A DNA stretch of 46,044 nucleotides from Haloferula sp. BvORR071 (GTDB lineage Bacteria > Verrucomicrobiota > Verrucomicrobiia > Verrucomicrobiales > Akkermansiaceae): positions 1 to 46,044 of the forward strand of contig NZ_BATP01000038.1 of NCBI RefSeq assembly GCF_000739615.1. Reading direction: 5' to 3'. Every line of letters begins with the position of its first letter. The stretch's first letter is position 1. This document shows positions 1 to 10,301 of the stretch, one piece after another. Position numbers and translations under genes: made by a program. The notes under the pieces were generated by a model. It was not told where the DNA came from. It worked only from the letters and a program-made list of their open reading frames with translations, and did no database searches.

Positions 1-34
1 TCTTGCCCCTAGCGGGTACCGTCGCAAGCTATCG

Positions 35-3000
35 GTGTTTCGCCGACCGAGCAGTCGCCATACCTTAGCCGCTTTGCTTGCGGTTGCCGTGCTGGCACCC
101 CTTGCCCAAGCCCAAGTCGGCTTTTCCTACAGCCGGGTCAACGGCTTGAAGGTTGGCAACACCAACAAGGCCAGCAAGGTCACCTCCTTGCAGTTCGGTC
201 CGGACAACAAGCTCTACTATCTGCAGTCGAACGGCACGGTGTGGTTCTGCACCGTCAATCGCATCGCCAAGGACAACTACGAGGCGACCGGTCTCACCAA
301 TATCGACTTGGTGAAGAACATGCCGAACTACGACGACAACGGTGTGTACAATCCGGCACCGATGCCGAACAATCAGAACTACCGCCAGGCCACTGGCCTG
401 TTGGTGACGGGCACGGCGGCGAACCCGGTGATCTACGTGACTTCGAGCGACCCGCGCGAAGGTGCCGGTTCCGGGGCGACGGACCTGAACCTGGACACCA
501 ATTCCGGCGTGGTTTCCCGCCTGACTAAGAATGGCAGCGGGGTGTGGGAGAAGGTGGACCTGGTGCGCGGCCTGCCGCGCTCGGAAGAGAACCACGCCAC
601 CAATGGTATCAATTTGGACCCTACCGGCACGAAGTTGCTGGTGGCGCAGGGCGGCAGCACGAACGCGGGCTCGCCCTCGAACAACTTCGCCTTCGCCTGC
701 GAGCAGGCGCTGGCCGCCTGCGTGCTCTCGGTCGACCTTGCTGCGCTCGACGCGATGCCGATCCTGACCGACGGTCAGGGGCAGAAGTACATCTACAATC
801 TGCCGACGGTCAACGACCCCACTCCGACCCGTGCCGACTCGGGCGGTCCCGCTGGCTTCACGGACCTGAACGACCCCTTCGGTGGCAATGACGGCCTGAA
901 CCAGGCGAAGCTCGTGGAAGGTGGACCGGTGCAGGTCTTTGCCGCCGGCTTCCGCAATCCCTACGACGTGATGGTCGCGAAAACGCCGGGACGTGTGGGC
1001 AAGATCTACACCTTCGACAACGCCGCCAACAACGGTTGGGGCGGCTACCCGAAGAACGAGGGATTGGCGACGGTGACCAACGAGTGGGTCTCCGGCGAGC
1101 CGGGCACGGTAAACAACCACGACAGCCTGCAGCTTATCAGCCAAGGCTACTACGGTGGCCACCCGAACCCGATCCGTGCGAATCCGACCGGGGCCGGCTG
1201 GCTGCACTTCGATGACAGCGGTGCCGGCCTGGTGTATTCCGCGAGCCCGACGACGGACTGGCCGCCGGTGCCGGCAAGCATGGCGGATATCCGCCAATCC
1301 GACTTCAGGCTGCCGGGCGCTGCCAACGGCGCTCTGTGGACGAACACCGCCTCCACTTGCGGCATCGCCGAGTACACTGCTTCGAACTTCGGCGGCGCGA
1401 TGGTAGGCAACATCATCGCCGCGCAGTTCTCCTCCGGTGCCGTGCAGCGGATCGTGATGAACGCGGATGGCACGCAGGCGCTGAGCAGCACCATCATCCT
1501 TTCCGCCAGCGGCTTCGGCAGCCCGCTGGACATTGCCATTCCAGGCACCGGCGCGGCTCCAGCGCTCACGGGCACCATCTTCGTGGCGCATTACCTGAGC
1601 AGCGACCCGGGCATCACCGTGCTGGAGCCGACCGACTTCGAAAGCGGCAGCGCACCCTGCACCGGTGACAACAGCTACACACTGGACGAGGACAACGACG
1701 GCTACTCGAATGCGGACGAGATTCTCAATGCCTCCGATCCGTGCTCGCCGGCCGTGCGTCCTCCGGATGCCGACGGTGACTTCCTCTCCGACCTGCTCGA
1801 TACCGACGACGACAACGACGGCATCGCCGACTCGCAGGATGTCTTCCCGATCGACCGCCTGAACGGTGCGAACGTCGGCATCCCGGCAACCTATGACTTC
1901 TTCAACACGACGAACGGCTTCTTCGCGATCGGCCTGACCGGCGTGATGCTGAATCCCGGTGTCGACTACACCCAGCGGATGGACGTGGACGAGCTGATCG
2001 CGGGTGGCACCGCGGGTCTCTACACCGATCCTTCGATCGGCGCGGGCACCCCGCTGGGCGAGGCGAACAGCCAGATGAACGCCTTCCAATTCGGCGTGAA
2101 TGTGGATGAGAGCACGGGTCCCTTCCGCGTGATTGGCGGACTCGGCGGCCTGCTCTTCAACGGCACTCCCACGGGCCAACAATCGCAGGGCATCTTCATC
2201 GGCAACGGTGACCAGGACAACTACGTGAAGGTGGCGGTGAACGCCAACGGCGGCCCCGGCGCGATCGAAGTCGTGCACGAGGAGAACGGTGTGGTGCTGG
2301 CCAACAACCTGTATCCGCAGGCTGGCCTCTTCTCCGGCACGGTGAAGCTGAGCTTCGTGGTGAACCCGATCGCGGGCACGGTGCAGCCTGGCTACGCGGT
2401 CGATTCCGGTGCCTTCATCAACGTGGGCCCGGCGCTCATCGTGGGCGGCAAGATCCGCGACGTGTTGCACGGTTCCAGCGGCATGGCCGTGGGCCTGCTC
2501 GCCAGCACCAATGGTGCCGCCACCCCGAGCTTCAACGCGACCTGGGACTACTTCTACCTGCAGCCGATCACCAGCACCGCCTCCGCGAGCCTGATGATCA
2601 ACAGCAACACGGGCAGCATCCTCAGCTCGAGCACGAATTCCGGCGGCTCCTTCCAGCTGACCAACAATTCCACCGGCGGCCAGAAAATCGTCTCCGCCGT
2701 GATCGACCTCAGCACTGCGATGCTGCCGGACGTGGTCTTCGACCCGAACCACACCGCGGGTGACAATGATGGCAACGGCTACACGCCCGAGCCCTACTCG
2801 GCGGGCGTGACCCCGGTCGGCACCTTCGAAGCCTTCCATAACGGCGTGAACTCCATCGAGGGCTACACCTCGCTGCGCATCACCTCCGACCCGGCCTCGA
2901 ACTTCGGTCCGGGTACGACGCTGGCATTCTCCGCTGACGTGGACCCGACCAGCATCAAGGGCACGACCGGCCCCGGCCCGAACCAGTCGTCGAGCGTCAA

Positions 3001-6000
3001 CGGCCTCGAACTGTCCGGCACGACTGTCACTGTGACCTTTGATGACGGCACCGTGCGCAAGATCCGCACCGGCGGTCATTCGGTGGCCGGCTTCACGCAG
3101 AGCAACAAGACTTCCTATGCCGTGCTGGAAGATGGCAAGCCGGCGACCCCGGCGGTCAGCGTTCCAGGCAAGTCCTCTCCCTACGTGGCGAACACTCAGC
3201 CGATCGTGCGCGTGGCCGGCACGCCGGGTTCGACCGTGAAGCTGTGGATCCTGCACACCTCGCTGGATCAGGATGCGGTGATCCCGCCGTACGATATCGA
3301 TCCCTTCGAGGCGAACAACGTCACTTCCTTCGACCTCAAGACCGACGTGATCGGCACTGCCGGTTATGTCGACTTTAAGGATGCCAACCAGGTCACGCTG
3401 ACTTCCACGACTGGCGGCATCAACTACCTCTACGCGGTGGCGCTGGATGCGAATGGCAAGCGTTCCTCCTGCTCGAATATCCTGACGATCGACTACGATC
3501 CGAATGCGACGGATGTCGCGCTGAAGCGCGTGAATGCCGGCGGCCCGGCCTTCACCGACACCGTGGGCCACACTTGGGATGCTGACAATGGGTTCACCTC
3601 CGGCAGCACGCAGAGCTATGCGAATGCGATCGCGGGCACGGAGGATGACGTGCTCTACCAGAGCTTCCGCTACGATGACTCCCCGTCGACCCCGCTCGAC
3701 TACTCCTTCCAGGTGCAGAACGGGAATTACATGGTGAAGCTGCACTTCGCCGAGACCTGGTCGGGCATCACAGCCGCCGGGCAGCGCGTCTTCGACGTCC
3801 TGCTGGAAGGCCAGACGGTGCTGCACAACTACGACGTCTTCGCCGTGGCCGGTGCGAACACCGCGCGGGTGGAGACCTTCCAGACGCCGGTGACCGATGG
3901 CAACCTGACGATCGGCCTGCGCAAGATCACCCAGAACCCCTTCATCAGCGCGATCGAGGTCTACTACCTCGGCGGCGGTTCGGGTCCGGACACGGACCCG
4001 CCGACCACGCCGGGCACGCTGGCGGCCAGCAACCTGAAGTCTGGCAGCCTGACCCTGACTTGGGCGGCTTCCATCGACGACAAGGCCGTGACGGGCTACC
4101 GGGTCTTCCGCAACAGCGTGGACTTGGGCACCACCACCTCGCTGAGCTTCCCGCAGACCGGGCTGACGCCGCAAACGGGCTACACCTATGAGGTGCAGGC
4201 CTTCGATGCTGCGGGCAACCTCTCCGAGCGCGCTTCCCTGCCGGTGACCACGCCGGCGGATACCGAGGCCCCGACGACGCCGGGCAACTTCAAGGGCATG
4301 GCCGGCAACCAGACCGCCACGCTCTCGTGGCTCGCTTCCACGGACGACACCGCGGTGACGGGCTACCGGGTCTACCGGGATAGCATCCTGGTGAACACCA
4401 CCGCCACCCTGGGCTTCAGCGAAGGCGGGCTGACGAACGGCAGCAACTATAGCTACCAGGTGATCGCCTTCGACGCGAGCGGCAAAACCTCCGCGGCAGC
4501 CACCACCATCGTCCGGCCACGTGCCATCGTTGGCGCGGTTTACCGCATCGACTGCGGTCTCGCCACCGGCACGACCACGGATACCTTGGGCAACGTCTGG
4601 AGCGCAGACGGCTTCAACAACGGCGTGGGCCTCACTGACAACAGCAGCATTCAGATCGCCGGCACCACCGATGATGTGATGTATCGCAGCCGCCGCTATG
4701 ACGGTCCTACCGGTGCCGAGCTGAAGTATACGCTCCCGGTCGCCAATGGTGACTACGAGCTGCGCCTGCATTTTGCGGAAACCACCTCGGCCTTCGCCAG
4801 CCCGGTCGGCCAGCGCGTCTTCGACGTGAAGGTCCAGGACCAACTGGCGATCGATAACCTCGATATCGTCGCTACGGCGGGCTACGGCACCGCGCTGATG
4901 ATTCCGCTCCCGGTGACGGTGACTAATGGCAGCGCGACCGTGGAGTTCATCCACAACGCCGGCCTGAACAACCCGACGATCTCCGGCATCGAGCTCTACC
5001 AACTTGAGCCGCCGCCGGCGGATGTCCTGGCACCGACGCAGCCGGGAAGCTTCACCGTGACCGGCACCACCGCGGGCACTGTTTCGCTGGCTTGGACCTC
5101 TTCCTCCGACAACGTGGGAGTGACCGGCTACCGGATCAGCCGCAACGGCGGTGCCCCGGTGACCGTGACCGGCCTGAGCTACAATGATACCGGCCTGGCT
5201 CCGGGCACGCTCTACAACTACTCGATCGTGGCGGTGGACGCCGCGGCGAATGCCTCTACGGCAGCGACGACGCAAGGAACCACCGGGCCGGACGTGACTG
5301 CGCCAACGACCCCGGGTTTGCTGGTGATTACCTCGGGCAACGGCACTGCCGCCCTGAGCTGGCAGGCCTCCACCGACGACGTGGGCGTGACGGGCTACCG
5401 GATCTACAAGGACAACGTCCTGCTCGAGACGGTGGCGAGCCTGAGCTACACAGCCACCGGCTTGACCAATGAGACGACTTACGCCTTCAAGGTCCGGGCG
5501 ATCGACGGTTTCCTCAACGAGTCGGCAGCGGCGCAGGGCACCGTGACGCCGCGTGCGCTGGGCCCGGTGGCCTACCGGATCGATTGCGGCCAGATTGGCG
5601 CCGGGTATTCCTTTACCGACCCGTCCGGGAACGTTTGGGCGAAGGACGATTACTACAACGCCTCGAACACGAACGTGACCACGGTGACCAGCACCATCAC
5701 GGGCACGACCAATCCGGAGATCTACAAGACCTTCCACTCGAAGACACGGACCTCCTCCACGCCGCTGAAGTACGAGTTCCCGGTGACGAACGGCACCTAT
5801 GAAGTGCGCCTGTACTTTGCCGAGACCTCCAGTTCCGGGACCTCGGCTGGCTACCGCCAGTTCAACGTCCTGGTCGAAGGGGCGGTGGCGCTCCAGAATC
5901 TTGACGTGTTTGCCGAGGCGGGTGGCCAATACAAGGCGCTCGTGAAGGTCCTGCCCGCCGTGGTTACGGACGGAAAGGTCACGCTGGACTTCCAGAACGC

Positions 6001-8044
6001 GACCCCGACGGCGATCCAGAATCCCTTCGTCTCCGGCATTGAGATCTTCCCGGTTCTCTCCAGTGCTTCCGGTGATAGCCAGGCACCGACCCAGCCGGGC
6101 AACCTCCAAGTCTCCAACCTGGCGGCTAACAGCCTGACGCTGGGCTGGCCGGCCTCCACCGATAACACCGGCGTGACCGGCTATCGCGTCTACCGGAACT
6201 CGGTGCTGATCGACACGGTCACTACGCTGACCTTCAACGACACCGGCCTGACCCCGGGCACGCTCTACCACTATGAAGTGCGGGCGATCGACCAAGCGGC
6301 GAATGCCTCGACCCCGGCGACGCTGGATGTGACGACCACGGCTCCGGACAGTCAGCCTCCTTCGACTCCGGGCAGCTTGGCCGCCACGCCGGCACTGAGC
6401 GAGATCGGCCTGACTTGGGCCGCCTCCACAGACAATGTGGGAGTGACCGGCTACAAGGTCTATCGAGGTGGCAGCTTCCTGACCACGGTGGCTGCGGGCA
6501 CGCTGTCCTTCAATGATACCGGACTGACCAGCGGCACGCACTACAACTACGAGGTGATCGCGGTGGATGCCATCGGGAATGCCTCCACGCCCGCCGCGAT
6601 CGGTGCGACCACGCTGACGGATACCGTGGTGCCCTCGGCACCCGGCACTCTGGGCGGCACGCCGGCCTTCACCACGGTGGCCCTGACTTGGGGCGCTGCC
6701 ACGGACAACGTGGGAGTGACCGGTTACCGCATCTATCGCGGAGCCCTGCTGGTGAATACCGTGGCCACGCTCAATTACTCCGACCAGGACCTGATCCCGG
6801 GCACGCTCTATCATTACGAGGTGCGTGCGATCGATGGAGCTGGCAATGCCTCCGCGCCGGTCACGCTGGACACTACCACCGTGGCGGACAACCAGGCACC
6901 AAGCACCCCGTTGGGCTTCGATGCGACGCCGGGCGACCAGAGCGTGGCCCTGACTTGGGCGCCTTCCACGGACAACGTGGGACTCGCGGGCTACGAGATC
7001 CGTCGTAACAACACGGTGATCGCCAACGTCGCGGTCCCGAGCTACACGGACAGCGGCCTGACCAACGCCGTGCTCTACACCTACCAGGTGCGGGCGGTCG
7101 ACCTGGCGGGCAATGTCTCGGCCTTCGTCACCGACTCGGCCAAGCCACGGGCCTTGGGCGCGAACTTCTACCGCGTGGATGCCGGCTACACCGGCTCGCC
7201 CTACCAGGACAGCACCGGCAAGACCTGGGTCTCCGACGTGTCCTACGCGGCCTTCGGCAGCGTCAGTACCTCGCCCAACGCGATTGCAGGGACGGTGGAC
7301 GATACGATCTTCCAGACCGAGCGGTACGACGGGGCCTCCAGCGGTGCCAACTTGGCCTACGACTTCCCGCTGCCCTCCGGCGAATACGAGGTGCGCCTTT
7401 ACCTGGCGGAAACCTACGTGGGTGTCACGGGTCCGGGGCAGCGCGTGTTCGACGTGCGGGCGGAAGGCAACATCGCCATCGATGACTTGGACATCTGGGC
7501 CCGGGTCGGTTCGAACACAGCCCTAGTCGTGAGCTTCCCGGTCACGGTGACGGACGGGGTGCTCGATCTGGACTTCATCCACCTGAACATTCAGAACCCG
7601 AAGGTTTGCGGCATCGAGATCAACGCGATCCAGCCGGCGACCAATCCGCAGACCTTCGAGCAGTGGCTGGCCGCGAACGGGCTGGCCGGGCAGACGAATG
7701 CGGACTCGGACGGCGGCGGCCTCAGTAACCTGGCGGAGTACGAACTGCAGATGAACCCGAACGACCGGAGCGACGACTTCGAGTGGGTGCTGAAGCTGAA
7801 CAAGCCGAACCTGGAGACCGACGGGACTCTCGCCCTGCCCAAGCTGAAGCCGATCGGGAACTACTACCTGCATCGTAGCGACAATCCCGCCACGCTGAAC
7901 CAGGTGAGCAACCGGATACTGACCATTACCAAGGCGCAGATCCAAGCGATGACCCAGGCCCAGCGCGACAACTACACGGTTCCGGCAAGCGGAGCTCCAG
8001 GCAAGAGCGCCTTCTACCGCCTGATCTTCGAGCCGGTTCCTTGA
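35..8044 (+). CDS. Giant exported multidomain protein (beta-propeller, malectin x4, FN3 x8), possibly 5' partial
   Basis: The 2669-residue product begins with a signal peptide ending at AQA-Q (about residues 1-26). Residues 27-520 resemble the sorbosone/glucose dehydrogenase beta-propeller family (AAGFRNPYD motif, NGWGG). Residues about 545-605 hold Asp-rich thrombospondin-3-like Ca-binding repeats (DEDNDGY, DTDDDNDGI). A LamG-like beta-rich region follows. Then come malectin-like domains near 1160-1310, 1502-1660, 1846-2009 and 2378-2532. FN3 domains lie between them in blocks of two, two and four, each with a TGYR[VI] strand. The C-terminus carries another Asp-rich stretch (NADSDGGGLSN) and ends in FYRLIFEPVP. 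The role is inferred as surface glycan binding, perhaps with oxidoreductase activity; no catalytic residue is certain. The start is a GTG, but the frame is open to the window edge, so the true start may lie further left. A terminator follows the stop. Confidence 0.9.
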   Translation: MFRRPSSRHTLAALLAVAVLAPLAQAQVGFSYSRVNGLKVGNTNKASKVTSLQFGPDNKLYYLQSNGTVWFCTVNRIAKDNYEATGLTNIDLVKNMPNYDDNGVYNPAPMPNNQNYRQATGLLVTGTAANPVIYVTSSDPREGAGSGATDLNLDTNSGVVSRLTKNGSGVWEKVDLVRGLPRSEENHATNGINLDPTGTKLLVAQGGSTNAGSPSNNFAFACEQALAACVLSVDLAALDAMPILTDGQGQKYIYNLPTVNDPTPTRADSGGPAGFTDLNDPFGGNDGLNQAKLVEGGPVQVFAAGFRNPYDVMVAKTPGRVGKIYTFDNAANNGWGGYPKNEGLATVTNEWVSGEPGTVNNHDSLQLISQGYYGGHPNPIRANPTGAGWLHFDDSGAGLVYSASPTTDWPPVPASMADIRQSDFRLPGAANGALWTNTASTCGIAEYTASNFGGAMVGNIIAAQFSSGAVQRIVMNADGTQALSSTIILSASGFGSPLDIAIPGTGAAPALTGTIFVAHYLSSDPGITVLEPTDFESGSAPCTGDNSYTLDEDNDGYSNADEILNASDPCSPAVRPPDADGDFLSDLLDTDDDNDGIADSQDVFPIDRLNGANVGIPATYDFFNTTNGFFAIGLTGVMLNPGVDYTQRMDVDELIAGGTAGLYTDPSIGAGTPLGEANSQMNAFQFGVNVDESTGPFRVIGGLGGLLFNGTPTGQQSQGIFIGNGDQDNYVKVAVNANGGPGAIEVVHEENGVVLANNLYPQAGLFSGTVKLSFVVNPIAGTVQPGYAVDSGAFINVGPALIVGGKIRDVLHGSSGMAVGLLASTNGAATPSFNATWDYFYLQPITSTASASLMINSNTGSILSSSTNSGGSFQLTNNSTGGQKIVSAVIDLSTAMLPDVVFDPNHTAGDNDGNGYTPEPYSAGVTPVGTFEAFHNGVNSIEGYTSLRITSDPASNFGPGTTLAFSADVDPTSIKGTTGPGPNQSSSVNGLELSGTTVTVTFDDGTVRKIRTGGHSVAGFTQSNKTSYAVLEDGKPATPAVSVPGKSSPYVANTQPIVRVAGTPGSTVKLWILHTSLDQDAVIPPYDIDPFEANNVTSFDLKTDVIGTAGYVDFKDANQVTLTSTTGGINYLYAVALDANGKRSSCSNILTIDYDPNATDVALKRVNAGGPAFTDTVGHTWDADNGFTSGSTQSYANAIAGTEDDVLYQSFRYDDSPSTPLDYSFQVQNGNYMVKLHFAETWSGITAAGQRVFDVLLEGQTVLHNYDVFAVAGANTARVETFQTPVTDGNLTIGLRKITQNPFISAIEVYYLGGGSGPDTDPPTTPGTLAASNLKSGSLTLTWAASIDDKAVTGYRVFRNSVDLGTTTSLSFPQTGLTPQTGYTYEVQAFDAAGNLSERASLPVTTPADTEAPTTPGNFKGMAGNQTATLSWLASTDDTAVTGYRVYRDSILVNTTATLGFSEGGLTNGSNYSYQVIAFDASGKTSAAATTIVRPRAIVGAVYRIDCGLATGTTTDTLGNVWSADGFNNGVGLTDNSSIQIAGTTDDVMYRSRRYDGPTGAELKYTLPVANGDYELRLHFAETTSAFASPVGQRVFDVKVQDQLAIDNLDIVATAGYGTALMIPLPVTVTNGSATVEFIHNAGLNNPTISGIELYQLEPPPADVLAPTQPGSFTVTGTTAGTVSLAWTSSSDNVGVTGYRISRNGGAPVTVTGLSYNDTGLAPGTLYNYSIVAVDAAANASTAATTQGTTGPDVTAPTTPGLLVITSGNGTAALSWQASTDDVGVTGYRIYKDNVLLETVASLSYTATGLTNETTYAFKVRAIDGFLNESAAAQGTVTPRALGPVAYRIDCGQIGAGYSFTDPSGNVWAKDDYYNASNTNVTTVTSTITGTTNPEIYKTFHSKTRTSSTPLKYEFPVTNGTYEVRLYFAETSSSGTSAGYRQFNVLVEGAVALQNLDVFAEAGGQYKALVKVLPAVVTDGKVTLDFQNATPTAIQNPFVSGIEIFPVLSSASGDSQAPTQPGNLQVSNLAANSLTLGWPASTDNTGVTGYRVYRNSVLIDTVTTLTFNDTGLTPGTLYHYEVRAIDQAANASTPATLDVTTTAPDSQPPSTPGSLAATPALSEIGLTWAASTDNVGVTGYKVYRGGSFLTTVAAGTLSFNDTGLTSGTHYNYEVIAVDAIGNASTPAAIGATTLTDTVVPSAPGTLGGTPAFTTVALTWGAATDNVGVTGYRIYRGALLVNTVATLNYSDQDLIPGTLYHYEVRAIDGAGNASAPVTLDTTTVADNQAPSTPLGFDATPGDQSVALTWAPSTDNVGLAGYEIRRNNTVIANVAVPSYTDSGLTNAVLYTYQVRAVDLAGNVSAFVTDSAKPRALGANFYRVDAGYTGSPYQDSTGKTWVSDVSYAAFGSVSTSPNAIAGTVDDTIFQTERYDGASSGANLAYDFPLPSGEYEVRLYLAETYVGVTGPGQRVFDVRAEGNIAIDDLDIWARVGSNTALVVSFPVTVTDGVLDLDFIHLNIQNPKVCGIEINAIQPATNPQTFEQWLAANGLAGQTNADSDGGGLSNLAEYELQMNPNDRSDDFEWVLKLNKPNLETDGTLALPKLKPIGNYYLHRSDNPATLNQVSNRILTITKAQIQAMTQAQRDNYTVPASGAPGKSAFYRLIFEPVP

Positions 8045-8055
8045 ATGATTGCCAG

Positions 8056-8100
8056 CGCCCCGGAGGGTTTGCCCTTCCTTCCGGGGCGTCTCTTTTCCTC
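8056..8100 (+). terminator. Rho-independent terminator after the giant exported protein
   Basis: A perfect 9-bp stem (CGCCCCGGA at 8056-8064 with TCCGGGGCG at 8080-8088) is followed by a T/C-rich tract containing TTTT. It lies 12 bases after the stop codon of the upstream gene and separates it from the rhamnose operon. Confidence 0.8.
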
Positions 8101-8203
8101 TCCCTCTCCATAGCCCGGCGGCGCTGCCGCTTGGGAAACCGCCCGCAAGTCATCACCCCATGCTGCTTGCAGCCGGTCCGCTGTTCACACCCCACCCCGC
8201 TGG

Positions 8204-9121
8204 ATGAAACGTCCCCCCCGTATCGTCATTGTTGGTGCCGCAGGCCGTCTCGGCCAGGCACTTGAGGCCCGCTTCTCGCGGGATGCCACGGTCATCGGAC
8301 TCGCCCGTCCGGAAATCGATCTGTCTTCGCCGCAATCGATCAAGCACGCGCTGGAGCCCCTGAAATTCGACCATCTGATCCTGCCCGCCGCGATGACGGC
8401 GGTGGACGCCTGTGAGTCGAGCCAGGATCAGGCCTATGCGGTCAATGCGGTGGCACCGGGAGTGATCGCGAAAATCTGTGCCGCCAAGAAGGCGCACATG
8501 ACCCACTTCAGCACCGACTACGTTTTCGATGGCAAAAAGGAGGGCGCCTATGCCGAGGACGATGCCCCGCATCCGCTCGGCGTTTATGGCGACTCGAAGT
8601 TGAAGGGCGAGCAGGCGGTGCTTGAGGCCAGCCCCCACCACTTGGTGGTTCGGGTTTCCTGGCTCTACGGCCCGGGCAAGGCTGCCTTCCCCGAGTGGAT
8701 TGTGGACCAGGCCTGCAGCAAGCCGGAGCTCCAGCTACCCGCTGACAAGACCGGCTCGCCAATCTCGTCCACCGACATTGCTGATCTGTTGGATCCCTTG
8801 CTCTTCGGCTCCGCCGGTGAACCGGCCAGCGGCATCTACCATCTCTGCAATTCCGGCTCCTGCACTCATCAGGAGTGGGGCCAAGCCTGTCTCGATCTGG
8901 CTGCCGAAATGGGCGCTCCGTTGCAAACCCGCACCATCGGCGCGAACACCCTGGCGGACATCAAGGCCTTTGTCGCCAGGCGTCCGCCCAACAGCGTGAT
9001 GAGCACCGCAAAGTACACGGACTTCACCGGCACAACGCCCCGGCACTGGCTGGAGGCGCTGCGCGAGCACTTCGCCAGCTCCGAAACGCTCCGCAAGTAT
9101 CAGGCGGCGTCCTGCGGTTGA
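8204..9121 (+). CDS. rmlD: dTDP-4-dehydrorhamnose reductase
   Basis: Short-chain-type NAD(P)H enzyme that makes dTDP-L-rhamnose, the last step of the cytosolic pathway. The 305-residue product has the nucleotide-binding GAAGRLG near residue 11, the family motif STDYVFDG, and the catalytic YGDSK (Tyr-xxx-Lys). The length is normal for RmlD. The ATG follows a pyrimidine-rich leader with no Shine-Dalgarno sequence. It is the first gene of the run rmlD-rmlB-rmlA-rmlC-like, with 49 bases to rmlB. Cysteine and alanine residues end the protein (QAASCG), a short tail beyond the usual fold. Confidence 0.92.
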   Translation: MKRPPRIVIVGAAGRLGQALEARFSRDATVIGLARPEIDLSSPQSIKHALEPLKFDHLILPAAMTAVDACESSQDQAYAVNAVAPGVIAKICAAKKAHMTHFSTDYVFDGKKEGAYAEDDAPHPLGVYGDSKLKGEQAVLEASPHHLVVRVSWLYGPGKAAFPEWIVDQACSKPELQLPADKTGSPISSTDIADLLDPLLFGSAGEPASGIYHLCNSGSCTHQEWGQACLDLAAEMGAPLQTRTIGANTLADIKAFVARRPPNSVMSTAKYTDFTGTTPRHWLEALREHFASSETLRKYQAASCG

Positions 9122-9170
9122 CGTCCCGGTTATCATTCCTGCAAAACTTCACCCTTTCCCTTCCCACCCC

Positions 9171-10280
9171 ATGAACCTGCTTATTACCGGCGGTGCCGGC
9201 TTTATCGGATCGAATCTCGTCCACTACCTCCTGCGCGATGCCTCGGCCGAGCTCGGCGTGTCGATCGACAAGGTAGTCAATCTCGACAAGCTGACCTACG
9301 CGGGCAACCGCTCGAGCCTCGATGACCTGGATTCAGATCCGCGGCACATCTTCGTCCAGGGCGACATCTGCGACGAGAAGTTCGTCGGCGGTCTGCTCCG
9401 CGAGCACAAAATCGATGCCGTGATGCACCTTGCGGCCGAGTCCCACGTGGACCGCTCGATCGATGGCCCTGAGGCCTTCATCATGACCAATGTGGTGGGC
9501 ACCTTCAAGCTGCTGGATGCCTTCCGGAAGTACCTGGCTGAAAGCGGCCGCACCAAGCTGCCGAACTACGGCAAGTCGATTGCCGATGGCGGTGAGTCTG
9601 CCTTCCTCCACGTCTCCACGGACGAAGTGTTCGGCTCGCTGGGTGCTGAGGATCCGATGTTCTGCGAGACCACCCCGTATTCGCCTAACAGCCCTTACAG
9701 CGCCTCGAAGGCGGGCAGCGATCACCTCGCGCGCGCCTACCACCACACCTACGGGATGCCGGTGATCACCACCAATTGCTCGAACAACTATGGCCCCTTC
9801 CAGTTCCCGGAGAAGCTGCTGCCGCTGATGATCCAGAAGACCCTGCGCGGCGAATCCCTGCCGGTCTATGGCGATGGCACGAACATCCGCGACTGGCTCT
9901 ACGTGGAAGACCACTGCCGCGGCCTCGCCACGGCCTTGGTCCGCGGCACCATGGGTGAGACCTACGTGATCGGCGGCAAGAACGAGATCCGCAACATCGA
10001 TGTGGTCCGTGCCCTGATCAAGACGGTGCACGAACTGGCCCCGGAAAGCGCGACCAAGAGCGCCGACGAGCTGATCACCTACGTCAAGGACCGCCCGGGC
10101 CACGACCAGCGCTATGCGATCGATCCCGCCCGCATCGAGAACGAGCTGGGCTGGTATCCACGCGAGAACTTCGAGTCCGGCCTGCGCAAGACGGTGCAAT
10201 GGTACCTCGACAATCAGGAGTGGATCAGCGCCATTGAGAATGGCAGCTATCGTGGCGAACGCCTCGGCACCCTTGCCTGA
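9171..10280 (+). CDS. rmlB: dTDP-glucose 4,6-dehydratase
   Basis: Converts dTDP-glucose to dTDP-4-keto-6-deoxyglucose using bound NAD+. The 369-residue product opens with the Rossmann motif GGAGFIGS (residues 7-14). It carries HLAAESHVDRSI, the active-site STDEVFG (Thr-Asp-Glu triad) and YSASK with catalytic Tyr176. NNYGPFQFPEK and RDWLYVEDH are further RmlB hallmarks. Length and motifs are complete. It sits 49 bases after rmlD and 21 bases before rmlA on the same strand, so one transcript is likely. Confidence 0.95.
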   Translation: MNLLITGGAGFIGSNLVHYLLRDASAELGVSIDKVVNLDKLTYAGNRSSLDDLDSDPRHIFVQGDICDEKFVGGLLREHKIDAVMHLAAESHVDRSIDGPEAFIMTNVVGTFKLLDAFRKYLAESGRTKLPNYGKSIADGGESAFLHVSTDEVFGSLGAEDPMFCETTPYSPNSPYSASKAGSDHLARAYHHTYGMPVITTNCSNNYGPFQFPEKLLPLMIQKTLRGESLPVYGDGTNIRDWLYVEDHCRGLATALVRGTMGETYVIGGKNEIRNIDVVRALIKTVHELAPESATKSADELITYVKDRPGHDQRYAIDPARIENELGWYPRENFESGLRKTVQWYLDNQEWISAIENGSYRGERLGTLA

Positions 10281-10301
10281 ACCCTTCGACCTCCTCTCCT
10301 C

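Noticed and set aside
65..6814. Minus-strand open frame of 2249 codons opposite the giant exported protein
   Set aside because: It is Arg/Gly/Val/His-rich with no domain and mirrors the codon bias of the sense gene, whose frame has clear domains. High GC in the third codon position keeps the antisense frame free of stops.
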